This document shows positions 19,096 through 26,623 of a DNA stretch of 27,312 bases, in pieces. The first letter of the stretch is position 1. Each line of letters opens with the position of its first letter. The translations under genes were made by a program, and so were the position numbers. Source of the stretch: an uncultured Veillonella sp. (GTDB lineage: Bacteria; Bacillota; Negativicutes; Veillonellales; Veillonellaceae); the NCBI GenBank assembly GCA_934202215.1, contig CAKPXR010000017.1:1-27312 (forward strand). The letters run 5' to 3'. Below the pieces are notes generated by a model. It made no database searches. It saw only the letters and a program-made list of their open reading frames with translations, and was not told where the DNA came from.

Positions 19096-19752
19096 TTGGA
19101 CATCTTATCTATTCAAGGGTTATTAGCGATGCTTCAGATCATCGTTATTGATATCTTACTCGCTGGCGATAATGCTATTGTAATTGGTATGGCTGCTCGT
19201 AATTTACCGTCTCATTTGCAAAAGAAAGCAATTTTCTGGGGCACAGCGGGGGCTATTATTTTACGCCTTGTTATGGCATTCCTATTTGTAGAGGCGTTGA
19301 ATAATATTCCTGCTCTTCGTCTAGTAGGTGGTATCCTTCTGTTATGGATCGGTTACAAACTCGTTGCTGATGATGAAAGCGAGCATAATATCAAAGCTAA
19401 GGATAACTTGCGTGCCGCGATTACAACAATTGTCATTGCAGATGGTATCATGGGCATCGATAATGTTATCGGTGTAGTTGGTGCTGCAGGCGGCCATATG
19501 ACAATGGTAGCCATTGGTATGTTGATTACTGTACCAATCATCATTTATGGTAGTACTTTGTTTGTGAAAGTTATCGAACGTTTCCCAATTATCCTATACG
19601 CTGGCGGTGGTATCCTTGGATGGGTAGGTGCCGGCATGGCAGTAGAGGATACATTGATTGCTCATACTGTGGAACCATATGCATTGTATATTAAAATCGC
19701 TGCAGTAATTCTCGTAGTAGGTGCATCTTTGTTAGTTAAAAAACTTAAGTAA
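19096..19752 (+). CDS. TerC family integral membrane protein (YjbE-like), copy 1
   Basis: Polytopic membrane protein of the TerC superfamily, in which characterised members export manganese or protect secreted metalloproteins. The 218-residue product matches the short YjbE-type branch. The two conserved acidic motifs are in DILLAGDNA near residues 17-25 and GIDNVIG near 120, within predicted helices where they would bind the metal ion. TTG 19096 is used, five bases after AAGGAGG (19084-19090). A second, clearly related terC gene follows 148 bases later, so the pair arose by duplication. The transported ion is inferred from the family only. Confidence 0.88.
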   Translation: MDILSIQGLLAMLQIIVIDILLAGDNAIVIGMAARNLPSHLQKKAIFWGTAGAIILRLVMAFLFVEALNNIPALRLVGGILLLWIGYKLVADDESEHNIKAKDNLRAAITTIVIADGIMGIDNVIGVVGAAGGHMTMVAIGMLITVPIIIYGSTLFVKVIERFPIILYAGGGILGWVGAGMAVEDTLIAHTVEPYALYIKIAAVILVVGASLLVKKLK

Positions 19753-19763
19753 TAATACAATAT

Positions 19764-19799
19764 ATCTCTTCTACTAGGAATAGGAGGAGAGATTTTTTT
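19764..19799 (+). terminator. intrinsic terminator after the first terC gene
   Basis: ATCTCTTCT (19764-19772) pairs with AGGAGAGAT (19785-19793) with one G-U, around a 12-base loop, and runs into seven T (19793-19799). It separates the two terC copies into different transcripts or reduces read-through into the second. Confidence 0.75.
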
Positions 19800-19813
19800 A
19801 TGCAAAATATTAG

Positions 19814-19861
19814 ATCCCTTATAGATGAGAAAATAGAAGATTTATGGTATAGTTAAGGGAT
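19814..19861. repeat. inverted repeat upstream of the second terC gene
   Basis: ATCCCTTA (19814-19821) and TAAGGGAT (19854-19861) are perfect inverted copies 32 bases apart. A TATAGT that could serve as a -10 lies between the arms at 19849-19854. They may be operator half-sites or a leader stem, but evidence is limited to symmetry. Confidence 0.35.
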
Positions 19862-19900
19862 AGTTATTGAATTAGTAGACTGAATTGAGGTACGTACAGA

Positions 19901-20569
19901 ATGGAGTTTTTAGAAGTTGCCACATGGGTAACCATTGGTAAAATTATTTTGATTGATATTTTATTAGCTGGCGATAATGCTGTAGTAATTGGTATGGTAG
20001 CAGGTAAGCTAGCTCCAGAATTACAAAAGAAAGCTGTTATCTGGGGCACAGTAGGGGCCATTGCTATGCGCCTTGTATTTGCTACTCTTTTAGTAGAGGC
20101 TCTTACCCTCATTCCTCTTATTCATTTAGGTGGGGGTCTTGTACTCGTGTGGATCGCCATCCAACTATTAAAAGGCGGAGATGAAGATGCTCATATCGAA
20201 GCTAAGAATTCTTTAATGGGTGCCATTTGGACGATTATTGTAGCTGATGCCATGATGAGTATCGATAATGTCATCGGTGTAGTAGGGGCTGCTAAAGGTC
20301 ATTTAGAGCTTGTTATTGTAGGTATGTTAATTACTGTTCCAATTATTGTATTCTGCTCCACATTATTTGCTCGTATCATTAATAAATTCCCTGCTATCCT
20401 TTGGGCCGGTGGTGCATTACTCGGTTGGGTTGCCGGTGAAATGATCGTGGAAGATCCACTTCTTATGCCATATATTCAAGGCGAGGAATTACTCGTGAAA
20501 TTTGGTGCTGTATTCTTCGTACTTATTGTGACAGGTATGATTAAAATTTGGAAGAAAAGAGACGCGTAA
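19901..20569 (+). CDS. TerC family integral membrane protein (YjbE-like), copy 2
   Basis: Paralogue of the preceding gene with the same architecture and 222 residues. DILLAGDNAVVIGM near residue 18 and SIDNVIGVVGAA near 120 line up directly with copy 1, and both share a GA-rich core and a C-terminal helix ending in basic residues. Differences are spread along the whole length, so the duplication is old rather than recent. ATG 19901 has a modest site, TTGAGG, at 19885-19890. The TAA stop overlaps the ATG of the rRNA methyltransferase gene (TAATG), so the two are likely coupled. Function as a metal exporter is inferred from the family. Confidence 0.88.
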   Translation: MEFLEVATWVTIGKIILIDILLAGDNAVVIGMVAGKLAPELQKKAVIWGTVGAIAMRLVFATLLVEALTLIPLIHLGGGLVLVWIAIQLLKGGDEDAHIEAKNSLMGAIWTIIVADAMMSIDNVIGVVGAAKGHLELVIVGMLITVPIIVFCSTLFARIINKFPAILWAGGALLGWVAGEMIVEDPLLMPYIQGEELLVKFGAVFFVLIVTGMIKIWKKRDA

Positions 20570-22059
20570 TGAACGGTACAAATCGTACATCTCGTAAAAA
20601 GAAATCTAAACAACAACATAGAAGTGGTAATCGTGCGAATCAAGGTCAATCACTTACTAGTGCATTATCTAAAAAACAACAGGCTATACTGAATGCTCCT
20701 GTAAAACTAGGTGATGAAGTATTAGTAACCATTCACGGCATTGGTAGCAGTGGTGAAGGGGTAGGTCGTGTAGATGATTTTACAGTCTTTGTTCCCTTTG
20801 CTTTGCCAGGAGAAACTGTAAAAGTATCCATCAATATGGTTAAAAAGACGTATGCTACAGGTAAACTCATTGAAATTGTTACTATGGCTCCTAATCGTAT
20901 CGATCCTAATTGTGACCTTTATGGATTCTGTGGAGGCTGCCAACTGCAACACATAACATATGAAGGACAGCTTTCACTAAAAACACAAAAGGTGAAGGAC
21001 GTTATTAAGCGTATCGGTCATCAAAATCCAGACCTTGTTAAACCAGCATTGGGACCTAAAGACCCGTGGGCGTATCGAAATAAGATGCAAATGCCTGTAG
21101 GCGGTATAAAAGGCGATATTCAAATGGGATTCTATGCGATGGGCTCCCACGATATCGTGCAAGGTACAAACTGTCCTATACAAGATGAAGGCAATAATAT
21201 CATTGCTCAAGCATGTTATCAAATCGCTAAAGAGTTTGATATTGAACCATATGATGAATATACAGGCAAAGGTGTACTACGTCATGTAATCGGTCGTATT
21301 GGCCAATCTGGATGGATGATTATCCTTGTAACTGCTACTGACCATTTACTACACCAAGAAAAGTGGGTAGAAAAATTAACAGAATGCATCCCTCAAGTAG
21401 AAACTATCGTTCACAATGTGAACAATAAGCGTACTAATGTTATATTAGGGCCTAAGAATCATATCCTCTACGGGGATGGAACAATTACAGACCATATTAA
21501 GGATTTACAGTTTACCTTATCACCACATTCATTCTTCCAAGTTAACCCAGAACAAACTACAGTACTTTACGATCAAGCGTTAGTCTACGCGGACCTTAAA
21601 GGGGCTGAAACCGTTATCGATGCATACTGTGGTACAGGTACTATTTCACTATTCTTGGCACATAAGGCGAAACATGTTATCGGCATAGAAATTGTAGAAC
21701 CTGCCATTATCAATGCTCGTGAAAACGCCAAATGCAATGGTTATACTAATACAGAATTCATCGTTGCTGATGCGGCTGTAGAAATGCCAAAACTTTACAA
21801 GGCAGGCGTACGACCTGACGTCATCGTATTCGATCCAATCCGTGCAGGCTGTAAAGAAGAAGTACTAACCTCTGCAGCAGGCATGGAACCAAAACGCATT
21901 GTCTACGTATCCTGTAACCCTGCAACCATGGCTCGGGACATTGAAATACTTTCACACTATGGCTATGAACTACAAGAAGTACAGCCGGTAGACATGTTCC
22001 CAATGACCGCTCACGTTGAGGCAGTGGCTTTGCTTACTAGGAGTGAAACGACGCAGTAA
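20569..22059 (+). CDS. 23S rRNA (uracil-5-)-methyltransferase, RumA/RlmD/RlmCD type
   Basis: SAM-dependent enzyme that forms 5-methyluridine in 23S rRNA. A Lys/Arg-rich, probably unstructured N-terminus of about 40 residues is followed by a TRAM RNA-binding domain. The four Cys for a 4Fe-4S cluster are present at 115, 121, 124 and 202, spaced as in E. coli RumA. The methyltransferase half has FQVNPEQT, DAYCGTGT and VFDPIRAGC, and Cys449 of VSCNP is the catalytic nucleophile. The target position (U747, U1939 or both) cannot be told from sequence. ATG 20569 overlaps the terC stop; a TTG seven codons upstream is less likely. The 3' end is duplicated just downstream. Confidence 0.9.
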   Translation: MNGTNRTSRKKKSKQQHRSGNRANQGQSLTSALSKKQQAILNAPVKLGDEVLVTIHGIGSSGEGVGRVDDFTVFVPFALPGETVKVSINMVKKTYATGKLIEIVTMAPNRIDPNCDLYGFCGGCQLQHITYEGQLSLKTQKVKDVIKRIGHQNPDLVKPALGPKDPWAYRNKMQMPVGGIKGDIQMGFYAMGSHDIVQGTNCPIQDEGNNIIAQACYQIAKEFDIEPYDEYTGKGVLRHVIGRIGQSGWMIILVTATDHLLHQEKWVEKLTECIPQVETIVHNVNNKRTNVILGPKNHILYGDGTITDHIKDLQFTLSPHSFFQVNPEQTTVLYDQALVYADLKGAETVIDAYCGTGTISLFLAHKAKHVIGIEIVEPAIINARENAKCNGYTNTEFIVADAAVEMPKLYKAGVRPDVIVFDPIRAGCKEEVLTSAAGMEPKRIVYVSCNPATMARDIEILSHYGYELQEVQPVDMFPMTAHVEAVALLTRSETTQ

Positions 22060-22164
22060 GCATTAGCACTGCCCATGTCAGGGATGTCCAAGAATTCGAA
22101 CGAAGTGAAGAATGATTGGAAACAGCCTACGACTGAGGCAGTGGCTTTGCTCACCAGAAATTAA
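22017..22164. repeat. in-frame duplication of the methyltransferase gene 3' end
   Basis: TGAGGCAGTGGCTTTGCT occurs at 22017-22034, inside the gene, and again at 22134-22151, exactly 117 bases later. Similarity continues weakly to both sides. The second copy reads EAVALLTRN and then TAA in the same frame, a natural-looking C-terminus. Between the copies the frame has a single stop, the present TAA at 22057-22059. This suggests a 117-bp insertion or duplication that moved the original 3' end downstream. Confidence 0.75.
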
Positions 22165-22173
22165 TTATATAGT

Positions 22174-22179
22174 TATAAT
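22174..22179 (+). promoter_or_regulatory. candidate -10 for the 207-residue gene
   Basis: TATAAT lies 62 bases before the next start. The only -35-like hexamer upstream, TTGCTC (22147-22152), is 21 bases away, so this is weak. Confidence 0.3.
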
Positions 22180-22241
22180 GAGTATTGTTTTTTTAGTTCA
22201 ATTATTTATATTCACCTTATATATTTATTGGAGAGGGAAAT

Positions 22242-22865
22242 ATGTTAAGTAAATTTAAGCAACTAAAAGAGGATATGGAAAAAAAAGAGTGGACAATTAC
22301 TAGTTTTCTTTTTACTTATAAATCAATAAAATATGTTGTATTAGTTAGAAGGTTTATAGATAATGTAAAAAAAAGAAATCCTTATGCACTTGTAAAATTA
22401 GATTTTTTTAAAGCTAATGATTTAAGTTGTACACTTAGCGCCGAGGCAAATAGTAATAGGATACTTATTGGTGCTAGGACTTTAAGAGAGTATTTTGGTA
22501 TTGAATATAGTGAAAATCTTAGAGATATTCTTAAACAGTTCTCTAAACGTTTTGGAGAGTTTATTCCCGATTCTGTTCCTCTTCAGTTTTCAGAATTAGA
22601 AATAGGCTTAATGATTAAATCATTAAGTAAAAGTGATTCAGAAGATCCAAATAAAGTTTATTGCTACAAAGTTAGACGAAATCCAAAAGGACAAATAAGA
22701 ACTTTATTTAATGCAGATAAAACAAAACTTCGCAGAGAGTCTTTATTCAATTACTTTAAAGATGATAAGAGTATAAGTTTTTGTTATTCAATAGATAAAA
22801 ATGATGAGAATGACGATGCTACGATTTTGTATAACTTTTCAAGTAATAAGTTTAAAAATATGTAA
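22242..22865 (+). CDS. uncharacterised 207-residue protein (possibly DUF6037-like)
   Basis: I do not recognise this gene with confidence. The pattern of an N-terminal KEDM helix, a YKSIKYVVLVRRF strand and ALVKLDFF recalls proteins annotated as DUF6037, but that is from memory. It is a soluble, Lys- and Asp/Asn-rich protein without signal peptide or membrane helices. ATG 22242 follows GGAGAGGG (22230-22237). Base use is clearly richer in A and T than the upstream housekeeping genes (many AAA, AAT and TTA codons), consistent with acquisition by transfer. It has its own terminator downstream and begins the accessory segment. Confidence 0.75.
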   Translation: MLSKFKQLKEDMEKKEWTITSFLFTYKSIKYVVLVRRFIDNVKKRNPYALVKLDFFKANDLSCTLSAEANSNRILIGARTLREYFGIEYSENLRDILKQFSKRFGEFIPDSVPLQFSELEIGLMIKSLSKSDSEDPNKVYCYKVRRNPKGQIRTLFNADKTKLRRESLFNYFKDDKSISFCYSIDKNDENDDATILYNFSSNKFKNM

Positions 22866-22907
22866 TTTTATAGTTTAAGTTAATAATTTCTTGTGATTGA
22901 AAGCAAC

Positions 22908-22935
22908 AAGCCCTTCGCTTATGCGTAGGGCTTTT
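22908..22935 (+). terminator. intrinsic terminator after the 207-residue gene
   Basis: AAGCCCTTCGC (22908-22918) pairs with GCGTAGGGCTT (22923-22933) with one mismatch, around a TTAT loop, followed by TTTT (22932-22935). Confidence 0.85.
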
Positions 22936-22962
22936 ACTATACACTCATACTTATAAATGTAA

Positions 22963-22968
22963 TATAAT
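22963..22968 (+). promoter_or_regulatory. candidate -10 for the ankyrin gene
   Basis: TATAAT lies 48 bases before the ankyrin ATG and just after the terminator of the previous gene. No clear -35 was found. Confidence 0.35.
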
Positions 22969-23015
22969 GTAATTAGTGATAATCATTTTAAAAATATAGT
23001 TCATGGGAGAGAGAC

Positions 23016-24041
23016 ATGATAGATTTAAAGGATTTAGGTACCTTTGAATCTGTACCTGAAATAGTAATAGATATTGTAAAAGGTAATATCGTAGCTTTAG
23101 AAAACGCATTAGCAGAGGGTTGTGATATTCATAAACCTATACAATTGGGTAAGTACAGTGAGTATTCCCCTCTAGAATTAGCATTAGTAATGAACTGTTT
23201 TCCTAGTGTTCAATGGTTAGTTGAACATGGTGTAGATCTAAATGATGAAGAAAATCCAAGTTTTTTGCTAGCTGTACGATATGCTGATCAAAAGGTAATA
23301 GATTATGTTGTGGATCATGGTGCTAATATTCACGCATTGAACTCTGTGGAGGTAGATGCTTTTCAAGCTGCCTTATATGGCAAGCAATATGAGAACCTAC
23401 AACTGATTCATGACTTAGGCCATACAGTACAGAAGTATGGCGGTAAAGCTTTTAGAAATGCTATTACAGACAAAAATTATGAGGTTCTAGATTTCTTTAT
23501 TCATAATGGTGTAGATATTAATTACAATAAGCCTGATTCTGTATATCCCTTTAAACCGACACCATTGTGCGTAGCAGCGCGGTATGTTGATTTACAGATG
23601 TGTAAATATTTGGTAGAACATGGCGCGGATGTGACTATCACGGAAAAGGATGGTATGCGTCCTTATAGCATTGCCATTGAAAAGGGCGATATGAAAATGG
23701 CGGAGTATTTTAAAACATTAGAGCCTGTAGAGTACCATGATAAACAAAATAAAATGGATCAATTAAAACCATTTAAACTCCCAAAAGCATTAGTATCGTT
23801 TTTAGAGGGTGATACACTTTACTTTGAATTGCCAGACTCTGATTTTATATCGGTTGAGTTTTTACCTTTACTTGATACAGTTCCATTTAAAGTGGGCCGT
23901 CGTAAACTATTACGACTATCTAAAGAGCTCGGCGAGTACAACGATTGGCAAATTGTATGGGACCCTAAGTCTAAAAAATCAGTTGTTATGATACCGAGCA
24001 TCAAGAGCTACATGAACTTTGCAAGTTTGATGAGTTTATAG
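23016..24041 (+). CDS. ankyrin-repeat protein, probable immunity type, C-terminus apparently frameshifted
   Basis: The 341-residue frame contains about five ankyrin-like repeats in residues 10-240, seen in the recurring VEHGVDLN, VDHGANI and VEHGADV turns. These are protein-interaction modules. From about residue 250 a different domain begins. After WDPKSKK the encoded residues look unnatural and stop at 24041. Reading instead one base back from the A6 run at 23973-23978 gives a continuous tail, ISCYDTEHQELHELC and on to FDEFIADMV, ending at TAA 24074-24076. That tail resembles the end of SUKH (SMI1/KNR4) domains. GGGAGAGAG (23005-23013) precedes ATG 23016. An immunity role is inferred from domain content and neighbours. 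Confidence 0.8.
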   Translation: MIDLKDLGTFESVPEIVIDIVKGNIVALENALAEGCDIHKPIQLGKYSEYSPLELALVMNCFPSVQWLVEHGVDLNDEENPSFLLAVRYADQKVIDYVVDHGANIHALNSVEVDAFQAALYGKQYENLQLIHDLGHTVQKYGGKAFRNAITDKNYEVLDFFIHNGVDINYNKPDSVYPFKPTPLCVAARYVDLQMCKYLVEHGADVTITEKDGMRPYSIAIEKGDMKMAEYFKTLEPVEYHDKQNKMDQLKPFKLPKALVSFLEGDTLYFELPDSDFISVEFLPLLDTVPFKVGRRKLLRLSKELGEYNDWQIVWDPKSKKSVVMIPSIKSYMNFASLMSL

Positions 24042-24104
24042 CAGATATGGTAGGTCAATTAGAAACCTTATTCTAATGTATATTGTAAAGTTGAGGAGAT
24101 ACAT

Positions 24105-24503
24105 ATGGCAGATGCAGTTGAGAAAACTTATACAGATTGGTCAATTGATGTAGGTGACTATAAGTATGAAGGAATTACATTGAATGAGGTTGAGCAAAAT
24201 CTCTACGCTATTGAGGATCAAGAGCAAGATTTTGTAGTTATATCACCAGCAAAGGCAATTCCGATAGATTATAAAATATATAACTTTGTGCAAGTTTGTA
24301 GTGATCAAGATACCGATCTATTACATATAGAGCTTAGTGTAACTAATGATGGTGAGCAGGGTGCTATCATATACGGTAAAAATGAGCTAGGACATCAAGA
24401 AGCATTCCAGATCATAGAAGAATTTATTGCACATCAAAAGGTACCATCATTAGATGATTGGGAAGTCGTACTAGATTTAAGACCGAAGATGGAAAGCCTG
24501 TAA
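24105..24503 (+). CDS. uncharacterised acidic 132-residue protein, possibly the 5' part of a split gene
   Basis: I do not recognise this protein. It is strongly acidic, with no signal peptide or membrane segment and a predicted mix of strands and helices. ATG 24105 has TTGAGGAGAT a few bases upstream (24091-24100). The last residues (LRPKMESL) are in one frame, but the same bases read one frame over give FKTEDGKPVKDTVES, which runs straight into the next gene. One extra T in the TTT run at 24476-24478 would join both into a single protein of about 290 residues with a soluble front and a membrane tail. It may equally be an intact small gene followed by its neighbour. Confidence 0.65.
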   Translation: MADAVEKTYTDWSIDVGDYKYEGITLNEVEQNLYAIEDQEQDFVVISPAKAIPIDYKIYNFVQVCSDQDTDLLHIELSVTNDGEQGAIIYGKNELGHQEAFQIIEEFIAHQKVPSLDDWEVVLDLRPKMESL

Positions 24504-24523
24504 AGGATACTGTGGAGTCTATT

Positions 24524-24982
24524 ATGTTATACACACCGAATAACATTTTGTATAAGTATATTCGCTATCGATTTAGACGGATTCAGATTCAGTGCAATAT
24601 GTTATATGATATAGCACCAGAGAAAGAAGATGAGGTTTGTCATAATCTATTAAAAAAGAGAGTGAAGATATTAATTCCCGTTGGCATAGTATATTTTTTG
24701 CTTTTTGGGATTATCTTTGCTTGGCTAGTAGGAACAAGTGAGGACTTAAATCCATTAATGCAATGGGAATTAAGAGTGATAGATTATGTTATACCCATTT
24801 TAAATACCATAGATATTAAGTGGTATGCATATCCTCTAGATCTATTATGGGTGGCAATTATATTAGCGCCTATAGCGATTATAAATGCATCTCCTTATAT
24901 CATTGTTTCCTATATTGTAGATACTATTTTGATACGACGTGAGGTAAAAGCTTTAATCAAAACTTATTCTATGAATGAGTAA
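24524..24982 (+). CDS. small membrane protein with two predicted transmembrane segments
   Basis: From ATG 24524 the product has 152 residues. Residues about 47-69 (around GIVYFLLFGIIFAW) and 107-135 (around ILAPIAIINASPY) are hydrophobic enough to span the membrane, and a basic stretch (KYIRYRFRR) precedes them. GGAG at 24514-24517, six bases upstream, supports this start. The frame is open back to a TTG at 24458 that overlaps the previous gene by 46 bases, and the upstream part looks coding, so this could be the 3' part of a frameshifted gene. I recognise no family. It sits between an ankyrin protein and a SUKH protein. Confidence 0.6.
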   Translation: MLYTPNNILYKYIRYRFRRIQIQCNMLYDIAPEKEDEVCHNLLKKRVKILIPVGIVYFLLFGIIFAWLVGTSEDLNPLMQWELRVIDYVIPILNTIDIKWYAYPLDLLWVAIILAPIAIINASPYIIVSYIVDTILIRREVKALIKTYSMNE

Positions 24983-25024
24983 TTAAAATTTAGATTATAT
25001 CGGTTTAAACTAGGAGAGAGTATT

Positions 25025-26536
25025 ATGTGTAATCTAAAAGACTTTGATTGGATAGGATTTTGGAACGATGTTGACTATGCATTTGAATCCTATATAGGTA
25101 AACCTGTTACCGATGAGGATATTAAAGATGCTGAATCAGAATTAGGATATACATTTCCCGCAGCATATATAGAGTTACTTAAAAATCATAATGGTGGTGT
25201 AGTAAAGAAAAATTGTTTTATTAACGATGATGACGATTGTGTATATATAACAGGAATATATGGCATCGATAGAGATAAAAAATACTCTCTTTTAGGTGAG
25301 ATGGGAAATGAGTTTTGGATTTCAAAAGTAAAATATCCCCCTATCGGTGTCGTTGTAGCCGATACGATTTCTGGTGGGCATGATATGATTTTCCTTGATT
25401 ATCGTGAATGCGGTCCTACCGGTGAGCCTAAGGTTGTACGGATAGACCAAGAAGGTGATTACTCAATTACTCCCTTAGCAGATAACTTTGGTGAATTTAT
25501 TAAGAACTTATATTTCAATATAGAAGAAATTACGGATGAAGAGTTTCAAGCATTAAGTGATGCAGAAAAGGTTAAGCTTCTTAATGAACAAGAGAGCATC
25601 GATTTCAAGCGTGCGATGGAGTTATTAACTAACATATGCATTGATAATTTGTCGCCTATATTGTTAAGCACCTTAGGACGTATGTATAATAATAATGGCC
25701 GCGCAGCAGAGGCTATCGATTTATTTAATCGTATTGATGAAGCGTATCGTGATGCGGTGTGGTATTATCGCTGTGCCTATGCGTATGGATCTATTGTTTT
25801 AGATAATAATGAAGCGTACACATCTGATACTATGCAACAGATGCTAAGGTTAGTAGATCAGGGGGTACGGCTAGCTACGGAATCGGAACTAGATGATATA
25901 AAGGCGTATTGTTTTGAAGTCCTGGATATGTGCTATATGCAAATGGACTTTGAAAAATGTGAAGCTGATTATCCTGATTTATGTGCTGCCTATAATGAGT
26001 ACGTAGTAGAGAAAAAGAAGAAGAGAGAAGGTGTACCTCGTCATCGAACAATTACTGTAGAAGAAATTTTAGCAACTGATGATATATGGACTATTAATGA
26101 ACCTGCTTATTGGACTATCAATATTTATGGTTCTTATAATGACTATTTAGAATCTGCTAAAGGTTTTACTTTAGAGCAACGATACCTTAATGCTATCTAT
26201 TGGTATTTCGTAGAGGTTAGTAATGGTGGTCATCATCAGTTCTTTTATAACTCTACCGGCATTGTATGGGAAGATGCTTTAGTTGGTTTACGTCTATTCA
26301 AGATGGATGAACTAGCAGATAATTTACAATCCGTAATCGATTATCTTGGCGGCTCCGTACCATTTGATCGGGAAGAACGATGGAACATTTTAAAAGATTG
26401 GGACGATGAGGTCTTTGATTTCCTCGATAAGAAAGATGATGTAGTATATGAATATGATGGAATCTATGAAGATACATTCGTACATGAACATCCTGAATTA
26501 TTTGTATTTGATGGGACCTATAAAGTTCCAGAATAA
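25025..26536 (+). CDS. SMI1/KNR4 (SUKH) plus DUF4375-like immunity-type protein
   Basis: A 503-residue multi-domain protein. Residues 1-165 fit the SUKH/SMI1-KNR4 fold: an N-terminal acidic helix, ESELGYTFPAAYIELLKNHNGG, the GHDMIFLDYRECG strand pair, and a closing helix with FGEFIKNLY. Residues about 190-300 look like helical repeats (LGRMYNNNGRAAEAIDLFNRI is TPR-like). Residues about 345-480 resemble DUF4375/DMP19, shown by YLNAIYWYFVEVSNGGHHQFFYNS. SUKH and DUF4375-like domains are common in immunity proteins of bacterial polymorphic toxins, so that role is a reasonable inference. AGGAGAGAG (25012-25020) precedes ATG 25025. No toxin gene is present beside it in this window. Confidence 0.82.
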   Translation: MCNLKDFDWIGFWNDVDYAFESYIGKPVTDEDIKDAESELGYTFPAAYIELLKNHNGGVVKKNCFINDDDDCVYITGIYGIDRDKKYSLLGEMGNEFWISKVKYPPIGVVVADTISGGHDMIFLDYRECGPTGEPKVVRIDQEGDYSITPLADNFGEFIKNLYFNIEEITDEEFQALSDAEKVKLLNEQESIDFKRAMELLTNICIDNLSPILLSTLGRMYNNNGRAAEAIDLFNRIDEAYRDAVWYYRCAYAYGSIVLDNNEAYTSDTMQQMLRLVDQGVRLATESELDDIKAYCFEVLDMCYMQMDFEKCEADYPDLCAAYNEYVVEKKKKREGVPRHRTITVEEILATDDIWTINEPAYWTINIYGSYNDYLESAKGFTLEQRYLNAIYWYFVEVSNGGHHQFFYNSTGIVWEDALVGLRLFKMDELADNLQSVIDYLGGSVPFDREERWNILKDWDDEVFDFLDKKDDVVYEYDGIYEDTFVHEHPELFVFDGTYKVPE

Positions 26537-26558
26537 ATTTGGTGGAATAATTAGGTTA

Positions 26559-26588
26559 TATAATAGTAATATGACTATAAATATTACT
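26559..26588 (+). promoter_or_regulatory. candidate -10 and overlapping small inverted repeat before the ProX-like gene
   Basis: TATAAT (26559-26564) is directly followed by AGTAATAT (26565-26572) and its inverted copy ATATTACT (26581-26588). The site is where an operator or start region would be expected, 36 bases before the next ATG. Both signals are AT-rich and could be chance. Confidence 0.3.
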
Positions 26589-26623
26589 TTCATCAAGCGT
26601 AAACTATATATTAGAGGTATTAT

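Noticed and set aside
22081..22110. LexA-like site around TTCGAACGAA
   Set aside because: Only part of the CGAAC-N4-GTTCG pattern is present and it lies in the duplicated 3' end, not near a promoter of a repair gene.
22060..22241. Insertion sequence or attachment site at the edge of the accessory segment
   Set aside because: There is no transposase, integrase, tRNA gene or terminal inverted repeat; only the 18-base direct repeat is present, reported separately.
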